This document shows, in pieces, positions 11,720 to 24,179 of a stretch of 64,000 bases of DNA. Location of the stretch: positions 83,323,950 through 83,387,949 of the forward strand of contig OZ026518.1 of assembly GCA_964019695.1 (NCBI GenBank), given 5' to 3'. How positions within the stretch are numbered: the stretch's first letter is position 1; the number at the start of each line of letters is the position of its first letter. Below the pieces are notes generated by a model, which saw only the letters and a list, made by a program, of their open reading frames with translations, searched no databases and was not told the origin of the DNA. The translations under genes and the position numbers were made by a program. This stretch comes from Loripinus fragilis. Taxonomy: Eukaryota > Mollusca > Bivalvia > Lucinida > Lucinidae.

Positions 11720-13195
11720 TTAGGTTTGGACAAGACAGTCACCCCTCAAGAGTATATACAATAAAATGTTCCTGTATCTACAAGTTAAAAGTATACACCC
11801 GTGGCTTGTTACGCTGTGTATGAAGGCGTGGAGGGCATTCTTGAAGGCTCGGATTGTCTGAACATTTGTAGTTGTAGGTGGCAGTTTGTTCCAGTCCTGA
11901 ATGTTCCTTGGAAAGTACGACATCTTATACACTGTGACATTGTTGGTGTACTGGACGAAAAGCCTATGTGACCCTCGTGTTCTACTGTCGTTGGACCGGA
12001 TGATAGATCTCGACCAAATTATGCTTGACCTTGAAGAGTATGGTTAGACAATGAAACTTTTGGCGAACTTAAAGTGATGCTAAACATTGCTGTGACGCAC
12101 CCTGGGGTTCGCTCTGTATAATTGTTGCAAGTATAATGTGCAGCGCGACGTTGGACATTGTCAAGACAATTATAATTATATCATCTTCTACCGTGCATGG
12201 GTCCCAGGATGTGGAAGCATACTCCATTGTCGGCAGGACCATGTACTTATATGTAAGAAATCCAATGGTACGTGAAGCCGTGGCCGCTGTTGCTTGGGTG
12301 TTATCCTCCCATTGAAGGTCGTCGCCGATGGTTACACCAATATATTTGGCGCTGTCTGTGACTTGAAGGCGCTGACAATGAAGGAAATAATTAGTTTCTC
12401 TACGGCAACGCTTACTTGTTGTGATTCTCAGCACACTGTACTTCCCTGAGTGGAAGCTCATCTGCCACTTGGATTCCCAGTCCTCCAGAGCCGTTAGGTC
12501 TTCTTGTAATTTGATGGAAGGTCATTGATATAGACTAAAATGTAGGGGGGCAAGGAATGCCCTTCATGGGACTCCTGACAAAACATTCAGTGTCTCTGAT
12601 GTGTTCCACTATACCAGGACTTGTTGAGTTCTCTCATGCAAAGATGATGAAATCCATTGGAGGGTGTTGCCTCGTATGCCATAGTAGTTCAGCTTCAGCA
12701 AAATCATTTGAAAAGGTACTTTATCAAAGACTTTTGCAAAATCTAATAGGATAACATCAACTTGGTCTTTTCCTCAGATTTTAGATTTTTTGGAAATACC
12801 CCGTATGGTGGAAATTAGCTGTGTCTCGCATGAACGTTTTGATCGAAAACCCATGTTGGCTTGGTGTGAGAATCTTGTAGAAGATAAGATGTTTCATAGA
12901 GGAGCTGAAGATAATATATTCTAACATTTTGCATACAACAGACGTGAATGAGACATGTCGATAGTTTGAGGCTATATTACTGGGGTTTTTCTTGTAGAGT
13001 GGTGTTATCAGAGCCTCTCTCAAATCAGAGGGAACTGTTGCCATGTCCAAGGAGGTTTGAAAAATGCTAGTTAGCATTGGGGAAATTTCTTCTGCTACCG
13101 TGATCAGAAGTCTAGTTGGTATATCATCAGATCCAGAGGCTTGATGACGCAGGGGGTAGAGATGGTGATGGATTCCATAGATGGGATGTTACTAT
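11720..13195 (-). pseudogene. LINE reverse transcriptase with catalytic segment deleted
   Basis: From 13195 leftwards the minus strand encodes GSDDIPTRLLI, SDLREALITPLYKK, SNYRHVSFTSVVCKMLEYII, LTPSQHGF, a broken LLDFAKVFDKVPF segment, VYINDLPSN, WESKWQMSFHSGKYSVL, AKYIGVTIGDDLQW and, near 11900, IQDWNKLPPTT. These are successive motifs of a jockey/CR1-type reverse transcriptase in the correct order. Frameshifts and stops are frequent. At about 12510 the sequence passes from YINDLPSN to LQEDLTALEDW, so the FADD/YADD catalytic block is deleted. The element cannot be active. Confidence 0.88.
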
Positions 13196-13640
13196 CCATC
13201 CATCCACCCCCTACCATCCTAAATAACTAAACAAGGCTATCAACAATATAAACTTCGTATTTTCTCAATTAACAACACCCACCCATCCTAAGTTTCTAAA
13301 ATAAGACTTTTGCAATCATAAACGTCGTATATTCAAAATTCTACAGCAGCCATTCAGACATTTACTTGCCTTTTTTATTCAGGAACTGCATTAATGCAGA
13401 GTCTGCTATCGTTAAATATATACAGTGTTAGATTGAAAAAAATCTTCTGCAGCAGGACTTATCATATCCAGAATCTTATGGTGATTTGGTTTATAAATTT
13501 ATAAGAATCTTTTAAATGCTTTCTTTTCCTGATAAATTCAAAAAGACAATCAAAGTTATGTAATCATGAAAATGGGATATTACATGGAAATTGTGCGACA
13601 GTCTGCATATCTTGTTTTTTTTAAAAAAAACAAAATCATG
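13196..13640. other. Unassigned AT-rich spacer
   Basis: Two similar blocks (AACTTCGTATTTTCTCAATT... near 13250 and AACGTCGTATATTCAAAATT near 13320), each with CCACCCATCC-like text, suggest a weak duplication. No gene was seen. Confidence 0.35.
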
Positions 13641-14070
13641 GTTTATACTATATCTATAGCTATGGTTTACTCTTTAACTGCGCGATGGTGGGTCAGGCCT
13701 CAGGCCAAATGACGACCTTGAACTAAACATTTCATCGGTGGGTTCATGCCAGATGCTTGTCTTTGGTTGCGCCCATTGTGGCTCAACTAGCGATTTTCTT
13801 TAACTCTCACTGCCTGCTGTCCACTCTATGGCAGTGATTCTGTTGTTGTTTATTCATTGTTTGTTATTGCTTCCATTGTATGGGTGTTTTTGTGTTGGGC
13901 CTCGTTTTGTGGTGCAGTTTTAATGTATTTTCTAGTTTTGCATATATACTATACTTTAATATTGTGTTCTTGTTGTCGTTTGGCTGTCCATTTTCCGTAT
14001 CTCTTCCTCGTGGTGCCATAGATAATCTACAATCTGTTATTGTGTCATTTACCGCATGGTCATACTTGTG
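13640..14070 (+). mobile_element. Retroelement family P2 3' region, + orientation
   Basis: GATGGTGGGTCAGGC, ATTGTGGCTCAACT and a CATGGTCATACTTG end are the reverse complement of 14190-14800. This copy and the next are tail to tail, with their 3' ends facing across about 110 bp. Confidence 0.7.
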
Positions 14071-14179
14071 CTTTTCATACAGGTGCTCCAGTCTAGTGCT
14101 TACTGAAGTTTTTGTATGCAGCTTCCGTAGTACCTTTTTGGTGCAAACGCCTAATTCTTGTGAAAAAAAACTTGGTAAA

Positions 14180-15790
14180 ATAGTAAGTGAGTATGATCAT
14201 GAAATACCACAATCACAAACCGCAGACAAACCCATGGCACCGCAAGGTAGAGCTACACAGCCATCAATGGACACCAGGGAGACAAACTAAGCAAAGCAAC
14301 CAGTTCTCTTCCCCATCAAGATGATAGCAAAAATAGAATGGACATAAAGTTACGTACAACAAAACATAGAACAATAACAGACTCCCACAATGGGAGTAAC
14401 AATAAACAAAAAGCCAACAACAACAGAACCACCGCCTTAGAATGGACAGCAGCCTAAGTCACCGGGTGGCTTAAATGCATTTTACTGGTGCCAAATCTTC
14501 GCCATAGATTCTGCTGTTGTTGAAGTACAAGAAATGTTCAGCTTGCATGTAAGCCTCTAACTAATGCAATATATCATCATGGAGAAACACTCTAATCAAA
14601 TTAACACACTATGATGAAACAAAGAAAAGGACCCACGACTCACAGATAGTCAGAGCTAATGAAAACCTCAAGTTGAGCCACGATGGGTCCAGCTACAGAT
14701 AAGCATTAGGCACCAACCCACCGATTAAAGCTTTACGTCAGAGCCGTCATAGAGTCTGAAGCCTGACCCACCATCGTGCAATTAAAGAGGAAACCATAGC
14801 TATTAACCGTGATTGGGTTAAAACCAGGCATGCAGACTGTCGCATGACATCCAATATGTTCTTACAAGGGTATCCTTTGGAAGCAAAGACTGCAACAAAG
14901 AACTGAAACTAGAGTGTGCATATTTCCTGGGCCATCTAAGTTATATCCAACCTTTAAATAACGTGATAATCTTTTTGAATTGATCACCAAAATTAGGTTT
15001 TCTAACAATTCGTTTGAATTAATAAACTAAATCACCATAAAAATAGGTTCTGATTTGCCTTGTTGCAGAAGAGTTTTAACGCAATGTTGTACATGTATTA
15101 AACAATTAACTCTGAGTGTCTGTGGTAGAATTTAGAAAATGCTTTTCGAATTTTATGATATCTATAACCTTGATTTAATAACTTCGCAGTTAAAAATAAG
15201 ATTCTGTTGTTGAAGTCATCAACATTTGAACACACTCTTGCAAAACGAACAAGCTGAGAAATATATACACCACAGGAAGGGGAGCCAGGAACATCTCCAT
15301 CAAGAAATGGGAAATTTACTATTTCAAAATTAAAATCATCCCGTTTATCATAAATTTAGAAGAAACTATGCCATTTGTGATTGACAAATTCAAGTCCAAA
15401 AACGGAGCTTCAGTATCAGAAGAATTCGCCTTATTTAACTGAAGTTCAGTAGGATATACCTGACCTACCATTTGTTCAAAATAAGGATTAACAATATTAA
15501 GTAAGTCATCTAAATATCTGGAGGTGGAGTTAAATTTAAGCTTCACTAATATCAGTTTGATTATTGTCTGACAGAGACAACATGAAGTCTCTCTCATAAC
15601 AAGACAAAAACAACTCTGCAACAAGAGGAGCACAATTAGTACCCATTGAAATACCTACAATTTGTCTATATAACTTCGAGCCAAATCTTATAAATATATT
15701 TCCAAAAGATAATGGAGAGCATCACACATTTTCTGACATGGCCACATTTTATATCGTGTAGGTTGTTCAGAAGAAAAAAAGGTATTTTTT
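14180..15790 (-). pseudogene. Decayed P2 retroelement: RT remnant plus 3' UTR
   Basis: On the minus strand 15790-14820 carries disrupted coding sequence with STSRYLDDLLNI, a YPTELQLNKANSSDTEAPF block and LDLNLSITNGIVSSK. These match the intact ORF at 20475-21482 closely. 14815-14180 holds the 3' UTR shared with the other P2 fragments (800, 13640, 16020, 18110, 56435). A frame break falls between the QYP-like segment and YLDD near 15545. The YLDD box is the reverse transcriptase catalytic motif. I assign the type to Penelope-like elements only tentatively. Confidence 0.8.
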
Positions 15791-16019
15791 ATCATTACAA
15801 GTCAAATAAAGTGAGCCCTCTCTGTTAAATGTTTGTTTAATTAATTCTGTTAGTTTTTTTTGACTAGATTATGAGATCTGTGATTATAAAGTCGTGGTTG
15901 CTTGGGATAAAATAACAGAAATATGCTGACCCTAATCCTTGTTATTAGACGAAGTCTTATAATTTCATAGTTGGTGTGAAAAGCTGATTTGATCTCTGTA
16001 TGGAAGAAAGTACATACCA

Positions 16020-16280
16020 TAAAATGGTTCTGTTAATGTTGACTTTTTGTTTATTGTTACTCCCATTATGGGAGTCTGTAATTGTTCTATGTTTTGTTGT
16101 ACGTTATTTTATGTCCATTCTAGTATTGCAATCATCTTTATGGGGAAGAGAGAGCTGGTTGCTTTGCTTAATTTGTCTTCCTAGTGTCTCATGATGGTTG
16201 AGCGGCTCTTCCTTGCAGTGTCATAGGGTTTTCTGCGCTTTGTGATTGTGGTATTTCCTGATCATACTCTCTTACTATTT
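16020..16280 (+). mobile_element. P2 3' region, + orientation
   Basis: CTTTTTGTTTATTGTTACTC, GTTCTATGTTTTGTTGTACG and a GATTGTGGTATTTCCTGATC end are the reverse complement of 14190-14420. No coding part is present. Confidence 0.7.
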
Positions 16281-16289
16281 TTTATTCAT

Positions 16290-17735
16290 ATATCGCAGAG
16301 ATTTTTTATTTATTTATTGCACCTTTTCATTAGTTTTAGATATGATTTTCACGTTGACGATGAAAGAATGATAGTTAAAACGCGAGAAATGTAAAGAAAT
16401 ATCTGCGTCGATGGTTTAAAAATAATAATGTGTACCTCTTCCGTAGGGAAGAATTGCTGATTTTTTAAGTTACCGTCAACTAAACTAATATTTGTAGGTT
16501 AAGGTCAGCTAAATTCTACTACTGTTTTTTTTATTTTTTGCACCAGGCATGTATAACACTAGCTATTTAAATATGCAGCATTTGGGCGCAGGGCATTTTT
16601 TTTTTCGTTCTGACTCGAGTAAAACGAGAGAGTCCAGCCATCCTGTATCCTAGAAGCATCACTACAGATACTCATGTATTTTGGAATGGCATAAGTTCCT
16701 TAAAGTGTATCTTCTTTACTTTTAATATATAACTTGAACCAAAAATAAATATTTCATTATATATTGATTTAATTTTCACAGATCATTTATTCATCTGCTT
16801 AGTTAATTACAGGACTATTAATCAGCTTTATGCAAACATCTGGGTGCAGCCATCTTACAGCAACAGACACACATTAACCTGAGTTAACCTCTTTATGCAG
16901 GTCAGCTAAATGATTGAAGCAACACCTTCAGTCAATTTCTTAATTTCAATATTGGATAATGGATATTATGTTTTAATCACAACCAACGGTCAGATCAATG
17001 CAAATTAGAATGCTAAAACTCTCAAAAGAAAAGTATTGTATTTTTCAATAAGTTTCATTTGATTTTAATCTATCTTTTTGTACCCAAAATGAAGAAAATT
17101 GTTACAAAATATGTCGTCTGCTATAGTAATAATTAGTACTTTAAGGGTTAAATTTTAGAAATAAATATCAAATATTGGCCAGGCATCAAAATATACTTAT
17201 CAATGCACCCACTGCTAAAAATATTACCCTGGAACATTGTTATTTTTGACATTATCAAGGATATATAACTTTGCTTGTGTTGTGTGTAAGCAGATGGTAG
17301 TGCTTCAAGTTTTCTTGTGTAGAGCTCATTGACCTGAAAATAGCCGTACCCCCATGAACAAGCAAAAGTAATTAATTACAGGCCAATTGAAGAGCATTCA
17401 CAAACATTTAATGAGGGGATATTCCTGCCATACTCTAAGATTGATAATAAATGCATTTGGAAAAAAAAAGTGTGAATTATCCCTTTAAGCCAAACGCTTT
17501 ACTGAGCTCAGCTGACCATTGACATGTATAACCATCCCCCATTTTTTCTTCTCAATTTCTTTAAAAATTCTCACGTTACCGTGTTACTCATTTCAAATAT
17601 GTCTTCTGTCACTTCGTCGTATATCTTTTTTAAAATATATTTCTTGTATCAAGGTATTTTGAAAACTTTTGCTGATGTTAGGTGAGGTCAAAAAGGATTT
17701 CTTTGTAAGAATCATGCGGAGTCACTGTCATAGAG
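16290..17735. other. AT-rich spacer, no gene seen
   Basis: The stretch is low complexity in places, with no exon, tRNA or structured repeat that I can name. Confidence 0.45.
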
Positions 17736-17739
17736 TGCT

Positions 17740-18085
17740 ATACATAGCAAAATGTAATTTGCTCACAAAGCATTAAGTTGTTAAGGTCTTCTTGCAAAAT
17801 TAGACAGTTCCTGTACTGTCTCAGTTTTTTGGATCTGAGTTTTTGAATCAGGTTTCCTAATAGGCAATGTATGATCCAGTTTACGGCATACCAAAGTTTT
17901 GCATGCAGCGTATATAGTACCCTTACATGTAGGCACAAAAGGCCAATTCCTAGTCATAGTTGCTTTGGACGAGGTGTTATAATGTGTTGACCCGGTGTTC
18001 TGAGTGATGGTTATACCAAGGTACTTTGCAGACTGAACATTTTTCAGAGTTCACTGATGTATTACTCTTATATGAGGTCAAAATT
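17740..18085 (-). pseudogene. LINE RT fragment (thumb region)
   Basis: The minus-strand translation contains VQSAKYLG-like, IRCMQNFGMP and CMLC-like pieces with stops. The + text GGTTATACCAAGGTACTTTG is shared with 22077 and, more loosely, 12330, where the frame encodes AKYLGVTI. It is continued after an inserted P2 fragment at 18410-18540. Confidence 0.6.
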
Positions 18086-18109
18086 CATTTCATTTGTCAA
18101 TCAGTCGCC

Positions 18110-18400
18110 AAAGCACTAAACTATTATGTCCATTCTCACGAGACCTGACGACACCTCATCTAGATGTTAATACATGCCAGAGTGCTTCCTGTCTGCGACA
18201 ATGGTTATGGTCTTCTTTCATAATAAGACAATCCCGGTGGCTTTGGCTGTGGTCCATTCTAAGGCAGTGGTTCTTTTGTGGTTGATTCATTGTTTTTGTT
18301 GCTAGCGATGTTTGTGGGTGTTTTGTGTTTTGCAGTGTTGGTCGATTGTCTGTAAATTTGGCATTCCATGGTCATACTCACTTGCTTTTTGCAAACAATG
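18110..18400 (+). mobile_element. P2 3' fragment inside a LINE remnant
   Basis: GTGGTCCATTCTAAGGCAGT, GGTTGATTCATTGTTTTTGT and CCATGGTCATACTCACTTGC match the P2 3' UTR in + orientation. LINE sequence on either side (17740-18085 and 18410-18540, both minus) suggests insertion into an older LINE. Confidence 0.6.
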
Positions 18401-18409
18401 GTTCTTCCT

Positions 18410-18540
18410 ATACAGAACAATCTTGTGCGAACCCTGGTATTATCCGACAGAAAATTTATAAACGTTAGCGAAAGGATCGGTCCTAAGACCTAACCCTGTG
18501 GTGCACAGAGCATAGGAGAAAAATTGAAGTTCGGTACATC
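18410..18540 (-). pseudogene. LINE RT fragment with PQG-VLGPIL motif
   Basis: The reverse complement encodes LCAPQG, a stop, VLGPILSLTFINFLSDN and TRVRTRLFC. PQGSVLGPLLF-INDL is a standard block of LINE reverse transcriptases just before the catalytic YADD box. The stop within the motif shows it is dead. Confidence 0.7.
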
Positions 18541-19290
18541 TCTTCTATAGCATCAAAACCGAAAGCTCACAATGTCATCACTAAGTACTACGTAATGACA
18601 TGTGAGCTTTCGTGTTTTAGGCTATTGAAGGGGTTGGACCGAAATTCAACATCCTATGCACAGAGTAAAACTGTGACTGGATCCGAGGCTTACTCAGAGA
18701 ATCATGAACTGATCCATTTGTGGGTGGATCCTCTTATCCATAGCTGCCTCTTTTAACAACAGTATAATTATATATGGACAGAAAGCAGAGAAAGGTAGGA
18801 TGAGTGCTCTAAAAAGCAAGAAAAATGAGCTGGTGCAGATCGCCGACAGAATCAGACAGTTCATGAACGTTTTTACATATTTGTGATAATGTGTATTCGA
18901 CCCGAGAGATCGTGTATCCGATTTATAGACGGCCAAAGCTCCTCCATGATTATGTTTTTGTTTAATAGAACCCTGTCATTTTTACCCTTGTTGTTGAATA
19001 ATGAAATATCTTCTGATTTCCATATTTACTTACGCAAAGCAACACACATCCGCACACACACGCACGTAGGCTTTCTTAAGTACGGTCAGACGGATGGATG
19101 GAGACAGCCATTCCACCGTGGGCATGTAGATTCTGTAGTTGCTAAAACAGAACACAGACAAATGAAGTGACGTGTACAAGAATATAAACCAGCAGGCATT
19201 TTAATGACGCACATTATAGGTTCCCAACCAAGTTAAATATAGGTGGGTTTGTGCTTGGTCTTTGTTTTACGATATAGCTCTAGTTTCTTC
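18541..19290. other. Unassigned spacer with two short hairpins
   Basis: GAAAGCTCACAATGTCATCA and TGACATGTGAGCTTTC (18559-18612) form a palindrome. The rest has no recognisable gene or repeat. Confidence 0.4.
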
Positions 19291-19299
19291 TCTTCTTCT

Positions 19300-19945
19300 T
19301 CTTCTAATAATGGCCCGGTATCTTAGACGTAATTGGTCATGTGAACTGCAGCATGTCAGTAAGACACATCAATCCCCCGCCAGGGTCTGTGAAGATTAAA
19401 AACAACGGTTCTGGTTAAAGCCATTTACATTGAGTTCTAGTTGACTGCTGAATTGACTTGGCTGTAGACAACATTGCCTAAAGCCCTCGGTGGATTTTCC
19501 CTCCTCAGAAGTTAGAAAGATGTTCCATTCCGTACTGTGCGATGGAAGAAGGAGTTTCTGTAGGCGGGGAACTCTGTACTCTGCTGGAAGAATCGTGCCT
19601 GGTCTTTGGTACGACTATCGCTGGCTTGTAGGTAGATATCTGGGACAATATCTACAAGGTTGCTTGTTATCCTGTATAACTTGCATAGCCGTCAGTGTGT
19701 CTTCGATCTTCCAGAGTTCAAGGCCCTTCACCATCTGCGTAACCCAGCCCGGTGTGGGGTCAGAGTAGTTGTTGAAGACGTATCTTGCCACACGACGTTG
19801 AACTTGTTCAAGCGGTTGGATATGATTCTGGCTGACCGGGTCCCAGACTATTGATGGATACTCAATGGCTGGACAAACCATCGCTGTGTAGATTGCACTC
19901 TTGACTGGGACGGTGCAGTCCTTGAAATAGCATCTGAGAAAAGTA
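19300..19945 (-). pseudogene. LINE RT C-terminal fragment
   Basis: The minus strand from 19945 encodes KSAIYTAMVCPAIEYPS, IVWDPVSQNHIQPLEQVQRR and VARYVFNNYS, the conserved C-terminal block of jockey/CR1-like reverse transcriptases (P-LEYAS-VWDP...LE-VQRRAARF). It ends in the + text CTTCTTCTTCTTCT at 19290. A P1 element 3' end abuts it at about 19950, which suggests P1 inserted into or next to it. Confidence 0.8.
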
Positions 19946-19949
19946 AGTA

Positions 19950-21440
19950 AGGTTGCAAAGATCAGGAATCGATACAATCAAGTACCACACCTGACCCAGG
20001 ATACCAATGGGAAAGTGACAGACTCACAGAAGACACCACAAACGAGAGCCAAGAGGTCAGCCCTTTCCCAGCAGGTGACCACGAAGCACATATAAACAGA
20101 CGCGCACAAAACATAGCAAACACAAGACAGAACAAAAACATAAAAGATCCACAAAAGAAGTACCGCCTTGGAACGGTCAGTAAAATATTTTATTGGAGGG
20201 CTTAAACCGGTTTAACGGCGCCAACCTCACCCTTAATTCAGATGTGGATCAAGACACATAGATATTTGGTTTGCATGAAAGACCCCTAACTTATCAATGC
20301 ATCATCTCCTAAAACATATAAATCAAGATATAACAAGGAGATAAAGCAAGGATAAGGACTCAACAGTAAATTAAACTGAATACCAGAGCAAAAGATATCC
20401 AACAGGTAAACCCCGGTGGGCCCGATAAACAGCCAAAGCATCAGGCCCCTACCATCTCATCAATAGATAAGTCTTTAAGTCGGAACCATCATAGAGTCTG
20501 AAGTCCGACCCACCAGCGTGCAATTAAAGAGGAAAGCAAAGTTGCCAACTGTGATTGGGTTGACTACCAAGCATGCAGTCTGTTGCAATACATTAATGTT
20601 ATAGCCAATCTTTTTATAATGGGAAATTATTTTAATGAACTGCACTGAAAAATTATTAGAGCCAACAATCCTCTTCAACTTATACACCAAGTCACCATAG
20701 AAATCAGGTTCCGAAAGTCCTTGGCGCAAGAGAGATTTAAGTCCAACTTGGAATTTAGAAATCAAATCAAAGTATCGTCTATAAAATTTTGAAAATGTTT
20801 TGCGAAGTTTATGATACCGATAGCCCTGTTTAAGAAGTTTCTGAGTTAACAATTTATTGCGAGTGTTGAAGTCAGTAACATAGCTAGATGCTCTAGCAAA
20901 ACGAATGAGTTGAGAGATATAGACTCCATAGGATGTAGAACGAGGAACATCACCATCTAAAAATGGGAAATTGACAATTTCAAAATCAAAGTCGTCACGT
21001 TTATCATAAATTTTGGTAGAAACAATACCATTAGAAATTGACAAATGCAAGTCTAAAAATGCGGCTTCGGTATCAGAGGCATTGGCTTTATTCAGTTGAA
21101 GCTCTGAAGGGTATATTTGACTAACCATATTTTCAAAATAAACATTATTAATATTTAAAATATCGTCCAAATATCTGGAAGTAGTGTTAAACGCATCAAT
21201 AACATCAGCCTGCTTATCATCAGAAAGAGACATCATAAAGTCCCTCTCATAACAAAACAGGAATAAATCTGCAACCAGGGGAGCACAATTAGTGCCCATA
21301 GGAATCCCAACTACTTGTCTATAGAGCTTGGTGCCAAATCGAATAAAAATGTTGTCCAGCAAAAGTCTAGAGTTGTTGCTTTCTTTTCTGTATATACTGG
21401 CTCGCTCTATTTTGAACATTATGCCAGGGAGTGCGAATTT
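19950..21440 (-). mobile_element. Retroelement P1, 5'-truncated copy with RT
   Basis: The element runs right to left: reverse transcriptase ORF (21482-20475), then a 3' UTR of about 520 bp ending at about 19950 in CGATTCCTGATCTTTGCAAC (minus strand). The same 3' end, cut at different points on the 5' side, recurs in the same orientation at 24840-25048 and 63190-63490. Shared 3' ends with variable 5' truncation are the mark of target-primed reverse transcription. Confidence 0.85.
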
Positions 21441-21482
21441 TGACATTTTGAGAAAAAAGCAACTACAAAAAAACAACAGCAA
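20475..21482 (-). CDS. P1 reverse transcriptase (partial, transposon-encoded)
   Basis: The open frame is 335 codons without a stop. From residue 55 or so it carries YRQVVGIPMGTNCAPLVADL, then FLFCYERDFM, the catalytic SRYLDDILNINN, and a conserved C-terminal stretch with AAFLDLHLSISNG, DGDVPRSTSYGVYISQLIRF and KLRKTFSKFYRRYF. The PMG-PL and YLDD blocks are RT motifs B' and C. Fingers motifs upstream are missing, so the first ~40 residues, including the start, are probably read-through of unrelated DNA: this is a 5'-truncated copy. The related but broken copy is at 14820-15790. The family is common in invertebrate genomes as I recall. I lean to Penelope-like, but no GIY-YIG endonuclease is visible, so the class is unsettled. 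Confidence 0.85.
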   Translation of the reverse strand: MLLFFCSCFFLKMSKFALPGIMFKIERASIYRKESNNSRLLLDNIFIRFGTKLYRQVVGIPMGTNCAPLVADLFLFCYERDFMMSLSDDKQADVIDAFNTTSRYLDDILNINNVYFENMVSQIYPSELQLNKANASDTEAAFLDLHLSISNGIVSTKIYDKRDDFDFEIVNFPFLDGDVPRSTSYGVYISQLIRFARASSYVTDFNTRNKLLTQKLLKQGYRYHKLRKTFSKFYRRYFDLISKFQVGLKSLLRQGLSEPDFYGDLVYKLKRIVGSNNFSVQFIKIISHYKKIGYNINVLQQTACLVVNPITVGNFAFLFNCTLVGRTSDSMMVPT

Positions 21483-21854
21483 CTTTTAGCTGTGTTTTTG
21501 ACTAATGGGGAGTGCCCTAAACTCCTCTGTGGTTTGGGTATTGGCCACAGAAGGAGACTGCTATTCCAATGTGGAATAGTTTGGGGGGAAAAGGAATTCT
21601 TCAGGACATGACTGTATGTCTGGCATCTATAATATTGAGCACTATGTGATGACCTGGTAGTTTTCGAACTGTGAGCAGGGGTCATATACTTGTCTTTTTC
21701 AATAGACACTGCTCCACAATACATCTTTTGAAAGAGAAGCAGGGAGGACTGATCCCTACAGGCCTCAAGAGATGGCCATTCAAGCTCATCAAGCATTTCG
21801 CCGACACTACTCGTGTTTCACCAACTTCCTGCAGGTCCAGCGGGCCGCTGACTT

Positions 21855-22195
21855 ACTTACTTAATCTAATATAACCTGAAGTTTCGAGTAAGTGCTCCAA
21901 ATGGGTGCTGCATACTCTAGTTTAGGCCGAACCAAAGTTTTGTATGCATCTTTCATAGTTCTCCTAGGTGCCAAAGCCCAGTTCCTGCGAAGGAAACCAT
22001 GTGTCTTATAGTGACTCTATAGTTCCTTTGTAAGAGTTTTATGAAATTTGCTGACCCCAATCCATGTTATCAGTGATGGTTATACCAAGTTATTTTGCCT
22101 ACTGAACATTTTCCAAAAGTTTGGTTGTGTAGTGAATGATCAAAAAGTATTTGCTTGTGATTCTGATGCCGAGTCACTTTGTACCCCTTCACAGC
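21855..22195 (-). pseudogene. LINE RT fragment
   Basis: The minus strand reads HYTTKLLENVQ, stop, AKYLGITITDNMDWGQQIS, and then ENYERCIQNFG and CSTHLEHLL-like pieces with several stops. This is the region just after the RT palm in jockey/CR1-like LINEs. Confidence 0.7.
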
Positions 22196-22199
22196 TTTA

Positions 22200-22700
22200 C
22201 TTGGTGTATATGGCAGAGTTTGTTAGTCTGTAACTTTGTTATTTGTCTCGTTGAGAAAGAGATTGCTGGTTGCGTTGGTTGTATGCTTGTTTTTATATGC
22301 GTGTCTTTGATTGTCTGTGTTCTAGTGTCTCCTCTTTTGGTGGCAATGCTTAGTTACATGTAGTAATTGGGGCATTTATGGTGTCGGTATATGAATTTGC
22401 CATATTTTCCTAAACATATTAAAGTATGAGTGAGGTTTTGAAATAGTGTGTCTTTCATTTTTACCAGTATAACTTCGAAGTTATACCCCACCCCCAAATC
22501 TCCCGATGGTGGAGTATTCAACTTGACACCAAGAGGTTCCAGGTCAGTTTTAAAATTGAGCTTCACTGGAAGTATTGTGCTTTGTCATTGAGCAAGTTAT
22601 TTTATCAACATCGTACACAGATATCCAGTAGACACATGACGTAGAAACAACGTCGCATCGACATCGGTGATACATGATGACGTTGTAGATGCCTAATACG
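22200..22700. other. Unassigned spacer
   Basis: Nothing is recognised apart from a short CATCGACATCGGTG-type text near 22650. Confidence 0.4.
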
Positions 22701-22707
22701 TTTGCTG

Positions 22708-23045
22708 GGAAGCGTGGTAGCTCAGTGGTTAGGCATTTGCCTCTGGTGCTAGAGGTCCCAGGTTCGATCCCCGCTCGCGGCGAGGAAAATTTCGGTGTCC
22801 GAACATGCTTTCTCTTGTGTCATTTGCAGGGATGTTACTAGATAAGTCTTCTTCTTCTTCTTCTGCCATTTACTAGCCTCCTTCAACATTCTGAACATTA
22901 TGCTAGTCCTTCCGATCGGGACGTTAACTGGATGTCCCCTGTGCAGGGAGAATCACCCCTTGTGCAGGTAAAAGAACCCTACGGTAATTTCGATATGGTT
23001 ACTTGTAGGCTTTCATCCTGCAACCCGGAGTGTACAAAGTACAGC
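22708..23045 (+). mobile_element. tRNA-derived SINE, family S2, + copy
   Basis: The head has box A GTGGTAGCTCAGTGGTTAGG and box B GGTTCGATCC. The body includes GGTGTCCGAACATGCTTTCT, CGTTAACTGGATGTCCCC and GGTTACTTGTAGGCTTTCAT. The inverted copy at 26745-27118 shares head and body. A TTCTTCTTC run splits this copy near 22850. Confidence 0.85.
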
Positions 23046-23078
23046 TGCCGATAATACTCGAAAGAGGGCTCGGTATAA

Positions 23079-23181
23079 AACGCAGCCGAATAACGCAGCT
23101 ATATTAAATATATAGGAAAACGCAGCCACTATAGAAATAGTGTGAAACGCAGCACCTGGGCGGAGGGGTATAAAACGCAGC
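23079..23181 (+). repeat. Five AACGCAGC motifs separated by small palindromes
   Basis: AACGCAGC occurs at 23079, 23092, 23119, 23146 and 23174. Between them are AT hairpins (TATATTAAATATATA, ACTATAGAAATAGT; ACACTATAAAAATATAGT follows at 23193). The arrangement is neither a simple tandem repeat nor coding. Confidence 0.6.
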
Positions 23182-23199
23182 TAAGTGTGCAGACACTAT

Positions 23200-24059
<860 letters not shown>

Positions 24060-24179
24060 GACGATGAGCTTGTAATGCTAATGTTTGTTCTGTTCGGAAA
24101 TACATGTATTACCAGGAAATCGTTAGCTATATATGGGAAAGCATACGCACAGCACATCTTTTGTTTCTTATTGCATTTT

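Noticed and set aside
12557..12754. Plus-strand frame with KVLYQRLLQ text
   Set aside because: Shadow of the minus-strand LINE reverse transcriptase.
22712..22785. Possible tRNA gene
   Set aside because: The same tRNA-like head plus long body recurs inverted at 26745-27118, so it is a SINE.
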